Source of the DNA: Vampirovibrio sp.
GTDB lineage: Bacteria > Cyanobacteriota > Vampirovibrionia > Vampirovibrionales > Vampirovibrionaceae
DNA: 49,840 nt
Assembly (NCBI GenBank): GCA_019634025.1
Contig: JAHQWC010000097.1
Location: 1 to 49,840 of the forward strand
Direction: 5' to 3'
A program made the position numbers and the translations under genes. Each line of letters begins with the position of its first letter. Within the stretch, counting starts at the first letter, position 1. Below, in pieces: positions 1 to 10,300 of this stretch. The notes beneath the pieces are model-generated. The model made no database searches, was not told where the DNA came from, and worked only from the letters and a program-made list of their open reading frames with translations.

Positions 1-1022
1 ACCAGATTACCCCGACCCGGCACATACTCGCTTTTAGGGCTCACAAAGGCCACTCGGCCTTTGTAGGTGGCGCCGTTAGACGAGGACACCACTTTTACCT
101 GCTGGTTAGGACGGGCAAAGGCGAGTTGGGATTCTGGCAGGTACACGTCACTCCACAGGTTGGTTTCATCAATCAACGAGATAACAGGACGCCCCGGCGG
201 CACCAATTGTCCTTGCTCTATGTTAATGACCTGGACCAAGCCGGCAAACGGCGCGGTTAATACAGATTCACTTAACGCTGCTTCCGCCATTTTCAGATGA
301 CCTCGGGCCTTATCCACATTGGCCATGGCAATATCAACGTCGCCTTTTCGGGCGCCTTTGGCTACTTTTTCATAGACGGCCTGTGCTTCCCCCAACTGAG
401 AACGGGCAATATTCACCTGCTCAGCCGGGGCGCCGCCCAGCATTTTTTGCTTTAAAGATTGTGCCGACTTCAATCCGGCTTCTGAGGTCTTCAGCTGCGC
501 CTGCATTTCATCATATTTCTGCTGAGAAATGACACCCTCTTCCAATAAAGGGGCCGCATTATCCACAGCTGTTTGGGCGGTTTGGTAGCTGTGTTGGGCG
601 GCTTCAATTTTGGCGGTGACCTGAGCAAGCTCGTTACGATCTGCCCCTCTGCGAGACAGATTTAACGATTGTTGTGCCTGCTGAACCCGAGAATATGCCT
701 GGCGAATATCTTCTCTGTCCGGTCCGGCCAGCACCATGCGCTGCTTCGCTTCGGCTTGGGTCAATGCTGCTTTGGCCTGCAGCACCTGGCCCTGAATTTC
801 CGTATCATCAAACACCACCAGCTTTTGACCAGATTTGACGGTTTCACCTTCGTGCACCAGCACTTCCAGTACACGGCCACCCACTTTAGAAGCGTTTTTA
901 AACTCTTTGGCCTGCACCAGGCCAGAGACCGTTAAGGTTTCCTTCTCCGGCAAAATCAATAATGCTGCTGCGGTAACAATACAGGCCAGCGCCAAAGCGC
1001 CTAATACATATACAAGCTTCAT
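1..1022 (-). CDS. HlyD/EmrA-type efflux membrane fusion (periplasmic adaptor) protein, partial, runs off left edge
   Basis: Not in the ORF track because no stop lies inside the window. Manual reverse translation gives MKLVYVLGALALACIVTAAALLILPEKETLTVSGLVQAKEFKNASKVGGRVLEVLVHEGETVKSGQKLVVFDDTEIQGQV...LTAPFAGLVQVINIEQGQLVPPGRPVISLIDETNLW, with biotinyl-lipoyl-like and coiled-coil parts of the HlyD family. Confidence 0.9.
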   Translation of the reverse strand, partial: MKLVYVLGALALACIVTAAALLILPEKETLTVSGLVQAKEFKNASKVGGRVLEVLVHEGETVKSGQKLVVFDDTEIQGQVLQAKAALTQAEAKQRMVLAGPDREDIRQAYSRVQQAQQSLNLSRRGADRNELAQVTAKIEAAQHSYQTAQTAVDNAAPLLEEGVISQQKYDEMQAQLKTSEAGLKSAQSLKQKMLGGAPAEQVNIARSQLGEAQAVYEKVAKGARKGDVDIAMANVDKARGHLKMAEAALSESVLTAPFAGLVQVINIEQGQLVPPGRPVISLIDETNLWSDVYLPESQLAFARPNQQVKVVSSSNGATYKGRVAFVSPKSEYVPGRGNL

Positions 1023-1138
1023 CAGAAAATTAAACCGATTCTTGAGCCACTACATAAAAAACCAGATAAATAACCAATCGCAACTGACACAAACCGCTTT
1101 TGGCTTTGGGTAAAGACACTTTATCTTAACAGAAACCA

Positions 1139-1159
1139 GTACGCACATGCGTATTTATC
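1139..1159 (-). promoter_or_regulatory. Copy 1 of a 21-bp palindrome-containing motif, upstream of the HlyD-type gene
   Basis: Minus strand GATAAATACGCATGTGCGTAC; core TACGCA-N2-TGCGTA; 20/21 identical to 20940-20960. Confidence 0.6.
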
Positions 1160-1268
1160 CAGGAGCTCCGCCCCTTTGGTAAGAAGGGATTATCTACACT
1201 CCACCTGGCTTTTCAGTCATTCTTCCTTCTTACCTACCCCAATCTTACAATGACGGGACCCACTTAAA

Positions 1269-1634
1269 CTAATATGGCAGCCCGCAACTGTCTTCGTCTT
1301 TCGCCGCATCCAGCGAGGTTAAAGAGCTGATAGTGACCCATTGCTGTTGATTTTCAGGAATATCAGTGCGTTTAATTTTTTGATCCTCACAAGAAAGATA
1401 CACCGGCATCCCCTTCTTCCAGTCAGTGGTTTTCCCTCGGCAGGTATCGGCCACCTGCCACAAAGAGTCATCTTCCAGCACCAGAATTTTTCCATGCTCA
1501 AAGACCTGCTCCAAAACATGTTTTTTACAGGCAAACCCAACAGACACAATACAAAAGAACAGCGCTATAGCCAAAGATAAAGAAGAGAAGAATTTAACGC
1601 GACGTATTAGATACAAAACAAAGAACCTTTCCAT
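1269..1634 (-). CDS. Hypothetical small secreted protein with several cysteines
   Basis: 121-aa ORF with ATG start, N-terminal hydrophobic signal (VKFFSSLSLAIALFFCIVSVGFA) and Cys residues in the mature part. Confidence 0.55.
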   Translation of the reverse strand: MERFFVLYLIRRVKFFSSLSLAIALFFCIVSVGFACKKHVLEQVFEHGKILVLEDDSLWQVADTCRGKTTDWKKGMPVYLSCEDQKIKRTDIPENQQQWVTISSLTSLDAAKDEDSCGLPY

Positions 1635-1840
1635 GGAATGAATGCTGCCATTTCATCATAACAGTTTCTGAGACTGTAATCTAAAACGCACTAGCCACCC
1701 GTCTACTAGCCAAATGGGGAAGGTTTGCGTTTTCTCCTTTTAATACCATTGTCTTCGGCGTAGCGTTAGGGAACCAGAAAGCGATATGTAACCCCCTCTC
1801 ATTATTTACATTACGTCGGTAAAAACATTTAGGGGCTGTT

Positions 1841-2959
1841 ATGGAAAACATGATTCTTCCAGATTTTCAGCCGGTGCCATTTCCGGCGCCGTTGTGGCTG
1901 CTAAAAACCCTGCTTGTATTGGGGTTCTACCTGCATGCCGTTCCCATGAACGTGGCGCTAATGGGTGGATTGGTTTCAGCGCTTTACCTGCTTAAAGGCA
2001 AAGCAGATCCCCAATCCAACGCTCATCGGCTGGGCCACAGCTTGGCCTTATCGCTACCGTTTTTTGTCTCTTTTGCCATTACCCAGGGCATTGTCCCACT
2101 ACTATTCTTACAATTAGTTTATGGTCCACTGTTCTACACCTCTTCTATTTTAATGGGCGTACCCTGGATACTGTTGCTCGTCGCCCTTATTATCGGCTAC
2201 TACGGACTGTATGCCTACAAATTAAGACACCAACAAATCGGCAGCCGGGCGCCGTGGATGTTGATGGGGGTATCCATCTTATTTTTGGGCATCGCATTTT
2301 TGTTCACCAACAACATGACTTTGATGCTGACCCCTGAAAAATGGCCTGCCGTGGTCCATCAAGATCAAGTCGGCTTTTTCTTTAATCTTACTGAACCTCA
2401 ACTGATTCCCCGCTACCTGCACTTTGTCTTTGCAGCGGTGGCGGTTACCGGCTTGGCCATCGGCTGCTTTGGTCTCTACCTTTATAAGCGGGATAATGAT
2501 TACGCATCCTGGTTGATTCAGCAGGGGGCAGGCTTGTATCTCATCATAACCTTGGTGCAGGTCGGCATCGGCGGTTGGTTTTTAATGAGCCTGCCCAAAG
2601 CGCAGATGATGAGTTTTATGGGCCAGGACACCTTGGGAACAGCAGTCTTTGCCGGTTCAATGATATTGAGTTTGGTATCTATTGTGACCATGGCCATGGC
2701 CTGGAAAGACGGCAAGCCGGGTATGTTCAAAATCGGCTTGGGATCCGCCTTGCTGGTTATTTTGCTGATGGTGCAAATGCGTCATCTGCTGCGCGAATAC
2801 GCCGTCAGTTCGTTTTTTGCTCCTCAAAATGTGCCGGTAGAAACCCAATGGGACCTGCTCATTGTCTTTATTGTGTCTGCCATTGGCCTCATCATTTACC
2901 TGGGCTGGTTGCTTAAAATTGTCTGGAACGCCTTTCGGCATAATCCTCAACACACATAA
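1841..2959 (+). CDS. CydA-like (cytochrome bd subunit I-like) multi-helix membrane protein, first gene of a respiratory operon
   Basis: 372 aa, many TM helices, CydA-like elements (HAVPMNVALMGGL, NNMTLMLTPEKW); co-directional and adjacent to Rieske and cytochrome b genes. Confidence 0.7.
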   Translation: MENMILPDFQPVPFPAPLWLLKTLLVLGFYLHAVPMNVALMGGLVSALYLLKGKADPQSNAHRLGHSLALSLPFFVSFAITQGIVPLLFLQLVYGPLFYTSSILMGVPWILLLVALIIGYYGLYAYKLRHQQIGSRAPWMLMGVSILFLGIAFLFTNNMTLMLTPEKWPAVVHQDQVGFFFNLTEPQLIPRYLHFVFAAVAVTGLAIGCFGLYLYKRDNDYASWLIQQGAGLYLIITLVQVGIGGWFLMSLPKAQMMSFMGQDTLGTAVFAGSMILSLVSIVTMAMAWKDGKPGMFKIGLGSALLVILLMVQMRHLLREYAVSSFFAPQNVPVETQWDLLIVFIVSAIGLIIYLGWLLKIVWNAFRHNPQHT

Positions 2960-3000
2960 AACAGAAACGGTATAACACCAACGGATAAAGGAAAGTTTGA

Positions 3001-3536
3001 TGGAAGATACTATGAAATCCCAACAACCTGAGGAAAGCAGCTCTGGGTTTCAAATTTCCCGTCGCCGGTTTATTAAGGTGGTGTTGGGCTTTTTCGCCCT
3101 GCTTTGGGGCGCCGTCACAACCTTCCCCATCTTCAAATACCTCACCGCCACCTCTGATGAAACGGCGGGCGAAGAAGTCGCCAGTGTTAGTCTGGGCTCA
3201 GCAGACGCCATTGCCAAAGGCACCGGTAAAAACTTTCAGTTCGGCCACAAGCCCGCCATTATCTACCGCGATGACGCCGGTGACTTCCACGCATTCAGCG
3301 CCATATGCACCCATCTGGGGTGTACGGTGCAGTTTAGCCAAGAGAAAAACAACATTTGGTGCGCCTGCCATGGCGGCCAATATGACGCCGCCTCCGGCAA
3401 AAATATTGCCGGCCCGCCCCCAAAACCTTTGGCTCCTCTCAACGCAGCCGTGGTAAACGGCGAAGTATTTGTCTCTCGGGCTCCAGCCGCTCAAAGCACT
3501 GATACTGATAAAGTCACAGAAGAAATCCCTGGATAA
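3001..3536 (+). CDS. Rieske [2Fe-2S] protein of a cytochrome bc/b6f-type complex
   Basis: Rieske motifs CTHLGC and CACHGGQYD plus an N-terminal Tat-like signal SRRRFIKVVLGFFALLWG. Confidence 0.93.
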
Positions 3537-3557
3537 AAGGACGACAGGATAAAACAG

Positions 3558-4646
3558 ATGTCTACGGTTACTCAAAAAGCATATCAATGGTTAGACGCCC
3601 GACTCTCCATCAGCGCCTGGCAGGCAATGGCTGAAAAGAAAACCGTGCCCCATCACGAATTTTCCGTCTGGTACTATATGGGCGGCATTGCCCTAGTCTT
3701 ACTAATGGTGCAAGTCGCCACCGGCGGGTTACTGATGGTTTACTACATCCCGGAAATCGCCTCTGCCCACGCCTCCATCCTCAAAATCAACACCCAAATA
3801 GATTTTGGCTGGTTCATCCGTTCTTTGCACAGCTGGGGCGCCAACCTGATGATCTTGGGCTTGTTTTTCCACCTGTTCAGCACATATTTTATGAAGGCCT
3901 ACCGGGCGCCGCGGGAAATTACCTGGCTTACCGGCCTGGGCTTACTGGTCTTATGTTTTGCCTTTGGCTTTACCGGCTACCTGCTCCCCTGGGATGAAAT
4001 GGCTTTTTTCGCCACCAAGGTCGGCATCGATATCACCTCCAAAACCCCCATTATTGGCGAATACATGGCTACACTTTTTCGGGGAGGTCCCGAAGTTTCT
4101 CAAGTCACTCTCTCTCGATTTTTTGTCATCCATGTTTTTGTCTTGCCCGCCTCCCTTTTAGGCTTGCTAGGTATCCATTTACTCTTAGTCCAGCTCCACG
4201 GTATGTCGGAACCCAAAGTGTTTCGCGAGCGCCCCAAAGAACAGCAGAGCGTGGAAAAATTCTTCCCCACCTTTGTTCTCAAAGATTTGATGATCTGGAT
4301 GCTGGTTCTCAACGTCCTAGCCGCCGCTGCAACACTGGCTCCTTGGGGATTAGGCCCTGAGGCAGATCCGTTTGCGCCAGCCCCAGCAGGCATCAAACCT
4401 GAGTGGTATTTCCTGGCCATGTTCCAAATCCTCAAAATGATTCCGGCCTACGTTGGCCCTATTGAAGGCGAGCATGTGGGTATGCTCTTGTTTGGCCTGG
4501 TTGGCGCCTTGTTTGCCGCCATTCCCTTTTTAGACAGACATGGCGAAGGTAAGAATCACCACCTCATTTCTGAAGCCGCAAAATGGTTTGGCATTGTGGT
4601 GCTGGCCGGATTTATTATCTTTACCATTTGGGGGATGTTGGAATGA
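3558..4646 (+). CDS. Cytochrome b, fused b6 + subunit IV type
   Basis: Heme-ligand pairs H91-x13-H105 and H192-x14-H207; PEWY motif (KPEWYFLAMFQILKM) in the subunit-IV part; 362 aa. Confidence 0.93.
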   Translation: MSTVTQKAYQWLDARLSISAWQAMAEKKTVPHHEFSVWYYMGGIALVLLMVQVATGGLLMVYYIPEIASAHASILKINTQIDFGWFIRSLHSWGANLMILGLFFHLFSTYFMKAYRAPREITWLTGLGLLVLCFAFGFTGYLLPWDEMAFFATKVGIDITSKTPIIGEYMATLFRGGPEVSQVTLSRFFVIHVFVLPASLLGLLGIHLLLVQLHGMSEPKVFRERPKEQQSVEKFFPTFVLKDLMIWMLVLNVLAAAATLAPWGLGPEADPFAPAPAGIKPEWYFLAMFQILKMIPAYVGPIEGEHVGMLLFGLVGALFAAIPFLDRHGEGKNHHLISEAAKWFGIVVLAGFIIFTIWGMLE

Positions 4647-6025
4647 ATTATCCTGTTTGGACCGTCCCATTTTTAGGCACCACCTGGATCATCGGCCTTG
4701 TAGCCTGTATCCATATCTTTATTTCTCACTTTGCCGTAGGCGGCGGTATGTTTTTTGCCGTCACAGAATGGTGGGCTTACAAAACCGGGGATGATCGGAT
4801 TTACGATTACCTCAAGAAACACTCCCAGTTCTTCCTTATCCTCACCACCGTTGCCGGAGTGGTCACCGGCGTGGGCATCTGGTGGGCCATTGGCCTGGTG
4901 AACCCCAGCGGCACGCATACCCTGATTCAAATTTTCACGTTGGGCTGGGCTGAAGAGTATCTGTTTTTTGCCGCAGAACTGGCCACCATTTTTGTCTATT
5001 ACTACACGTGGAACCGGATTCCTCGAGAGCAACACCTCTCTCTGGCCATCTGGTACGCCATCATGTCGGTGTTCACCCTGATCATTATCAACGGCATCAT
5101 TACGTTTATGCTGACGCCTGGAAACTGGCTGGAATCTCGCTACTGGCTGGAAGGCTTTTTTAACGAAACCTACTGGCCGTCTCTGTTCCTGCGGTTGCTC
5201 ATTATGGCAGCCCTGGCCGGCATGTACGCATTACTAACGGCCTCACTGATTAAAAGTGACCTGGATTTTCGGGCCAAGATGCTGAAATACGCCTCCAAAT
5301 GGTTTATTCCTATCTTTATTCTCGGTCCTATTATTGGTTATTGGTACTTTACCAACCTCCCTGCCGACGCCGTAGAGAACATTATGACCGGCATCCAATC
5401 CTCCGGCATCGGCAACTTCTCGGTGCTGGCCCGGGCTATTTATCTCAGCATGATCCTTTCCGGCACCATTTTGGTGTTTGTGTTTGTGGGCCCTTACCTG
5501 AACCCCAAAGGGTTTTCCTTCAACGCCGCCCTGCTGTTTATGGTGTGTGGCCTGGTGGTCACGGGTATTGGCGAATGGTCCAGAGAAATGCTGCGCAAAC
5601 CTTACGTGGTGTATGACTATATGTATTCCAACGGCATACTTAAAGACGACGCTGCCAAGCTAAATGCCCAAGGCACCGCCTTTGCCATGGTCGCCAAATG
5701 GACGCCAGAAGGTGCTTCTACCCAACGGTTGGGTAAAGATATGTTCAAATACCAATGTATGAGCTGCCACACCCAAAACGGGTACCGAGGTATTAAGCGC
5801 CTGTTGGGAGAACGGGATGAAGAGGCCATTGTAAGCTTTCTTCAACTCTTACAAGAAAGCGATCCGGATAAAAACCCTTACCACGGTATTATGCCGCCAC
5901 TTGTGGGTACCGACGCAGAAGTGGCCGCCCTGGCAAAATACTTGGCCACCCTTAAGGAAAACGAACCAGCGACTCAACATGTTGCAGCAACAACATCCGG
6001 TGAGCCAAGAACCTCTCTCGAATAA
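4643..6025 (+). CDS. CydA-like membrane protein with C-terminal mono-heme cytochrome c domain
   Basis: ATGA overlap with the cytochrome b stop. CydA-like N-terminus (ISHFAVGGGMFFAVTEWW, GIITFMLTPGNW) and a C-terminal CMSCH heme-c motif (5756-5770) with a downstream candidate Met ligand (HGIMPPL). Confidence 0.88.
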   Translation: MNYPVWTVPFLGTTWIIGLVACIHIFISHFAVGGGMFFAVTEWWAYKTGDDRIYDYLKKHSQFFLILTTVAGVVTGVGIWWAIGLVNPSGTHTLIQIFTLGWAEEYLFFAAELATIFVYYYTWNRIPREQHLSLAIWYAIMSVFTLIIINGIITFMLTPGNWLESRYWLEGFFNETYWPSLFLRLLIMAALAGMYALLTASLIKSDLDFRAKMLKYASKWFIPIFILGPIIGYWYFTNLPADAVENIMTGIQSSGIGNFSVLARAIYLSMILSGTILVFVFVGPYLNPKGFSFNAALLFMVCGLVVTGIGEWSREMLRKPYVVYDYMYSNGILKDDAAKLNAQGTAFAMVAKWTPEGASTQRLGKDMFKYQCMSCHTQNGYRGIKRLLGERDEEAIVSFLQLLQESDPDKNPYHGIMPPLVGTDAEVAALAKYLATLKENEPATQHVAATTSGEPRTSLE

Positions 6026-6044
6026 TTGAAACACCCAGTGAAAA

Positions 6045-6518
6045 CTATGCGTGGTAGTTCAATGTTCCAGGAGCTGATGTCTGTTGAGCTTGTTGGCGCT
6101 GCCGAGCTCGCATGAGCTGTTGTAACTGTTCTGCATCGCCCATCGCAAATTGCCAGGCTTTTGATAAAGCCGGGTTTTGAGGGTGCGGAGTCATGCCCCA
6201 TGCCACCATACTAGCCCGAGGATCCAACATAAACGCGGCAGCCGGACCAAATTTTCCCAGAGCCTGGTTATTCGCCAGGTAGGCAGCTGCAATTTCTTGT
6301 GGCGCACTATCCAAAACGGCTTGGCGCTGAGGAGAAGGAATACTTTTCCACTGTACCGAGGCATCATGAGCGGCATGCTCCGCTGCGGTTACACCCTGGC
6401 TAAAGGCTTGTTGAGTAGCCTGTTCAGCCACGGTGAGCCCTTGATTTAGGGCCTGTTGGCCTTGGCTTACTAATTGCTGGGTTGCTTGTAAAGGCGCTAA
6501 ACCGGTCATCTTCGTCAC
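6045..6518 (-). CDS. Hypothetical Gln/Ala-rich protein
   Basis: 157-aa ORF, ATG start, Q/A-rich amphipathic N-terminus; no family recognised. Confidence 0.55.
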   Translation of the reverse strand: MTKMTGLAPLQATQQLVSQGQQALNQGLTVAEQATQQAFSQGVTAAEHAAHDASVQWKSIPSPQRQAVLDSAPQEIAAAYLANNQALGKFGPAAAFMLDPRASMVAWGMTPHPQNPALSKAWQFAMGDAEQLQQLMRARQRQQAQQTSAPGTLNYHA

Positions 6519-6567
6519 CTTTTAATTGGATCATAACCCTATAACCATACAGTGCGCAAAAAACGAC

Positions 6568-6598
6568 TTCAACCCCGGCGAAACTCGCCAGGGTTGAA
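6568..6598 (-). terminator. Hairpin, possible rho-independent terminator (minus strand)
   Basis: TTCAACCC-c-GGCGA / TCGCC-a-GGGTTGAA stem, followed on the minus strand by gtcgTTTTTT. Confidence 0.5.
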
Positions 6599-6615
6599 AA
6601 CCGGCCAAAAAATTG

Positions 6616-6653
6616 GCAAAAAAAAATGAGGATCGAAGAGCATAATCCTCATT
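6616..6653 (-). terminator. Rho-independent terminator (minus strand)
   Basis: Perfect 9-bp stem AATGAGGAT...ATCCTCATT followed on the minus strand by a T run. Confidence 0.7.
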
Positions 6654-6819
6654 GATGAAGGAGAGAGCAAACTTTCAGTCGTCGTTCGTACTGGGAGTTA
6701 ACCAGAGTATTCTTCTTCCCCGAAGAACCTCCTCCTAAATGTATAAATCTTGGTTTAAGACATGTATTCTCTTTTCCTCTACTCAAAACTCTCTTTGCCT
6801 GTAAGGCAGGTCATATAAA

Positions 6820-6999
6820 CTAAAGCTCTTTTATAATCCCCTCCTGGGTATACTGCTCAATCAGGTCCATCAGGGGAGACATATTCACAATGACCCAAAA
6901 TGGTTGCTGTTCTCGGGGCATGCCGTGAATCCGGTAGGCCTCTGCTTCCGCAATGCGGATGCCAGACAATTGCTTTTTGGGGGTTGCTTGTTCAAACAT
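6820..6999 (-). CDS. Hypothetical small protein
   Basis: 59 aa from ATG at 6999 (the track uses a TTG start at 7020); MFEQATPKKQLSGIRIAEAEAYRIHGMPREQQPFWVIVNMSPLMDLIEQYTQEGIIKEL. Confidence 0.45.
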   Translation of the reverse strand: MFEQATPKKQLSGIRIAEAEAYRIHGMPREQQPFWVIVNMSPLMDLIEQYTQEGIIKEL

Positions 7000-7302
7000 T
7001 CTTCTACTTCTCTCACTCAACGTTGCCTACTCAAAACTTGTTAAAAGCCAACGCGTTCTTTTCTTTATTATTAACTATATCCAAAATAAAACAATCTTAT
7101 ATTTTAGGTAGCTCCATTTCAGTAAACCTGTTTTCCATCCTTTTAAAATCTATAATATATTTAAAGTATATACTATAGATACGACTTGGATGTCAGAAGA
7201 CTCAAAACAATTTACTTAAGATCCGTTCATATTACTCATCCGCGATATGCCACTTTCTCATCATCATAATGCTCAAAAGGCCACAGTTATACGATATTCA
7301 TT

Positions 7303-7336
7303 AAAAAACACCGCTCATAATGGATGAGCGGTGTTT
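7303..7336 (-). terminator. Rho-independent terminator of the tpsA-like gene
   Basis: Perfect 13-bp inverted repeat AAACACCGCTCAT-aatgg-ATGAGCGGTGTTT; minus strand continues into a T run. Confidence 0.85.
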
Positions 7337-7365
7337 CAATGTTAAATGCGGATGAATCAGATGAA

Positions 7366-10300
7366 CTACTGGCGCAGCGTCGTATCTACCGGTGGTTCTT
7401 CTGGCGTACTGGCTGCAATGGTCTCCAGCACTTCCACAATTTTTGCGTCGGCATTGAAGTTGCCCTGTTCAATTTGCTCAACCAAGGCCACAGCCGTTTC
7501 CTGGTCAATGCCGGTTTCAGCCAGATAGATTTGAGCCAACCGCTTGGCTTCTGCCGGGGCAACCCCGTTTGCCAATTGACGGTTTAGCTCCAGCTGAGCG
7601 TTTTCCAGCATATCCTGGGTCACGTTCTCAAACCCTTTGAGTAAGAACAGGTTTGAGTTGGCAAAGGTTAAGATAGCCTTATAGTTGTTGTTCCGTGGCA
7701 CCCGAGGCCGTTGCTGCTGGAACAGGCCCAACAGATTCACGTCTGGGTCGTTGTTCACCACCGGTGGTGGAGGAACAGCCGCCAGTGTAAAGTCATCCGG
7801 GAACTCAGACCCTTGATGCGTGGGATCATTGGGGTTCACATCCGGTTCATCGTTGTTGGGGGCAGCGTCACAGGCCACGGCTTCCACCGCGCTTCTCACC
7901 ACACCGTCACTGCCGGTAATGGCTTGTCCAGCCACAAAGTAGGCATTGCCGCCGTTGTTTTGAATCTGGCCCATCAGGCTTTGCAGTTCAGCGTCTGGGT
8001 CAGCTGCATTGACAATGTTGTTGTATTGCACCGGCACATCGTGGAAGGTAGCACCTTCAATGGTGCCCACCTGGCCGTTACCGGCAAGGTAGATATTCCC
8101 ATCTCCTCCGATGCTGCCACCCTGGGCTCGCATATTCCCAAAGTTATAGGCAGATTCATTTACAGTCAGGTCAATCGTGGTCAGCAGTTGGGTTAAAGGA
8201 GGCGTCAGTGTTTGAACACTAAAGCCATCAATAGTAGGCAAGCTGCTCAAAAAGCTGGAAGCATCGCCACCACCTGCAGTTAGCAACAACTGGCCACCCT
8301 TGGTAGATCCAATGGCTTCCATAAAGCTGGGGGTCGCGGGACCATCCAAGAGAGAAGGATCAATATTGGCTGCCACACCACCACCGTGTAGGTGGATGTA
8401 ACCGCCTCGACCACCTCCACTGTAGGTCGGCACGTACACATCACCCCGGGTAAAGCCTGCTGCTTTCAGACCTGTACCAAAGTTAATACCATTAGCTTGG
8501 TATATGCCAAAGTTCAAGTTTGCCTCGTTCTGAGCCTTACTTTTGATAAAGCCACCGGTAATCAGTGAGCCGGAACTGCCAAGACCATTGGCGCCAACAT
8601 ACCCGGTATCCGTGTTGATAATATTATTTTGGGCCAACAAGGTCACCGATCCGCCACCGAGAGTACCATCGGCATTAATGAGATTGTTGTTCACAATATC
8701 AACAGCATTGAGGTAGATGCTGCCACCATATTGGCTCAGCAGGGGCGTAGATTGAATAAATCCATCATTCCAAATAGTACCGTTACTACCGGAAGCTTCG
8801 TTTGGGGCAGCCTTTAAAACAATGCTGCCACCACTGAACGGCCCTTGAGTTCTCAGAAAGCTATCGTTATAGATGTCACCCATTGCCAGCAAGGCCAAAT
8901 GACCACTGCCAATTTGGTTAGCGCCCATGCTGTCCGCACCTGTCACCCAGAGTTCATGATTGTTAATATCACCGTGATTCATGACCGTCAGGGTATTCAA
9001 GTTATCAAAAGTTTCAGGAGTAAAGGAATTTCCATCACTAAATTGGCTGGGGTGATCCAACGTTAAACTTTGGCCTGGAACACTGTTAAGGAACATAAAG
9101 TTCTCGTAGTCTCCCATGAAGTCTTTGATGCTAATTTCAGCAATGGCGCCTGGGGCGTTATCCTGGTTCTTCACCGTCCGCGGTGTGGCAGCGTTTAAGT
9201 GGCCAGAAAGCAGTGTCTCTTCACCACCCCGGTTCAGGGAGATCAGATTCTCGTTGTGGCTCAGCAGTTCATGATCTTGGGTTTGAAGCAACCCGCCATC
9301 AGCGCCATCGCTCCCACTGGCGCCACCAGCTTTGGGTCCAACGTTATCGGTAAACCCGGCAGTCTGGACTTCAGACAACAGGGTGATATCAGGACTGCCA
9401 CCGCCTGTTTTGAAATCTTGAGGCACGTTATCCACGCTGTCAAAGGCATTGGTCGTCGCATCAGAGAAGAAAGGAATATTCCCTTGAGACGTAGCACGGG
9501 CGACAGCTTTTCCTTCATTCATAAAGGAGGCGTTGGCTTCGCTAATTCCAAACAATGCCCAGGAGTTGGAGAATGCATTGGCGTCGGAACGACCATCAAA
9601 GCCGGTATGAGCATTAGCGCTAGCCGTCGGAAGTACATAACCGTTGGCTACAGCTTGAGCCCCGGCTAAACCACGATCACCACTAATAGCGGTAGCCGTA
9701 GAAGTCTCTATAACCGCAACACCTTCAAGGCCGGTAGCATCACTATTGGCAAATGCCGTAGACCAACCATCATTACCGGTGATAGCAGTAGAGTCCGTAT
9801 AGGTAATCACCTTTCCATTAGCCAAAGCGTTAGAGGTCGCTTTACCGTTATTTCCAGCCGTCGCCTCGGCAGTGGAAGAAGCATCTACGATAGAGTTGGT
9901 AAAGGCTTCAGCATTGGCCTCTCCGTTATCGCCCGAAGTTGCCTTGGCATTACTGGCAGCCAAAACGCTGGCAGCCGTTTTGTCAAAGCCACTGGCATTG
10001 GCATTGGCGTTTGAAATACCGTTATCCCCAGTAACGGCTTCAGCATTAGCAAGGGCTTGAACCACAGAGTAAGCATTGGCCGTAGCCGTAGCCGTTCCAC
10101 TAACACCACTGGCGCCACCGTTGGTATTATACACAATCGAGAATGTATCAGGATCTGGGGTTACAATGTTGCCGCCGTTACCGCCGTTACCGCCGTCACC
10201 GGCTTCAGCGTATGCGTTGGCAACAGCCATAATAATGCCAGTTGCCGTGGCAGTTGCAGTTACTTCAGAAGAACCGCCGCCGCCGCCATCACCACCAACA

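Noticed and set aside
6680-6750. Strong Shine-Dalgarno-like AGGAGGAGG on the minus strand followed by TTCTTCGGGGAAGAA
   Set aside because: No ATG/GTG/TTG at suitable spacing opens a meaningful ORF; may be part of a 3' region, so no gene is claimed.
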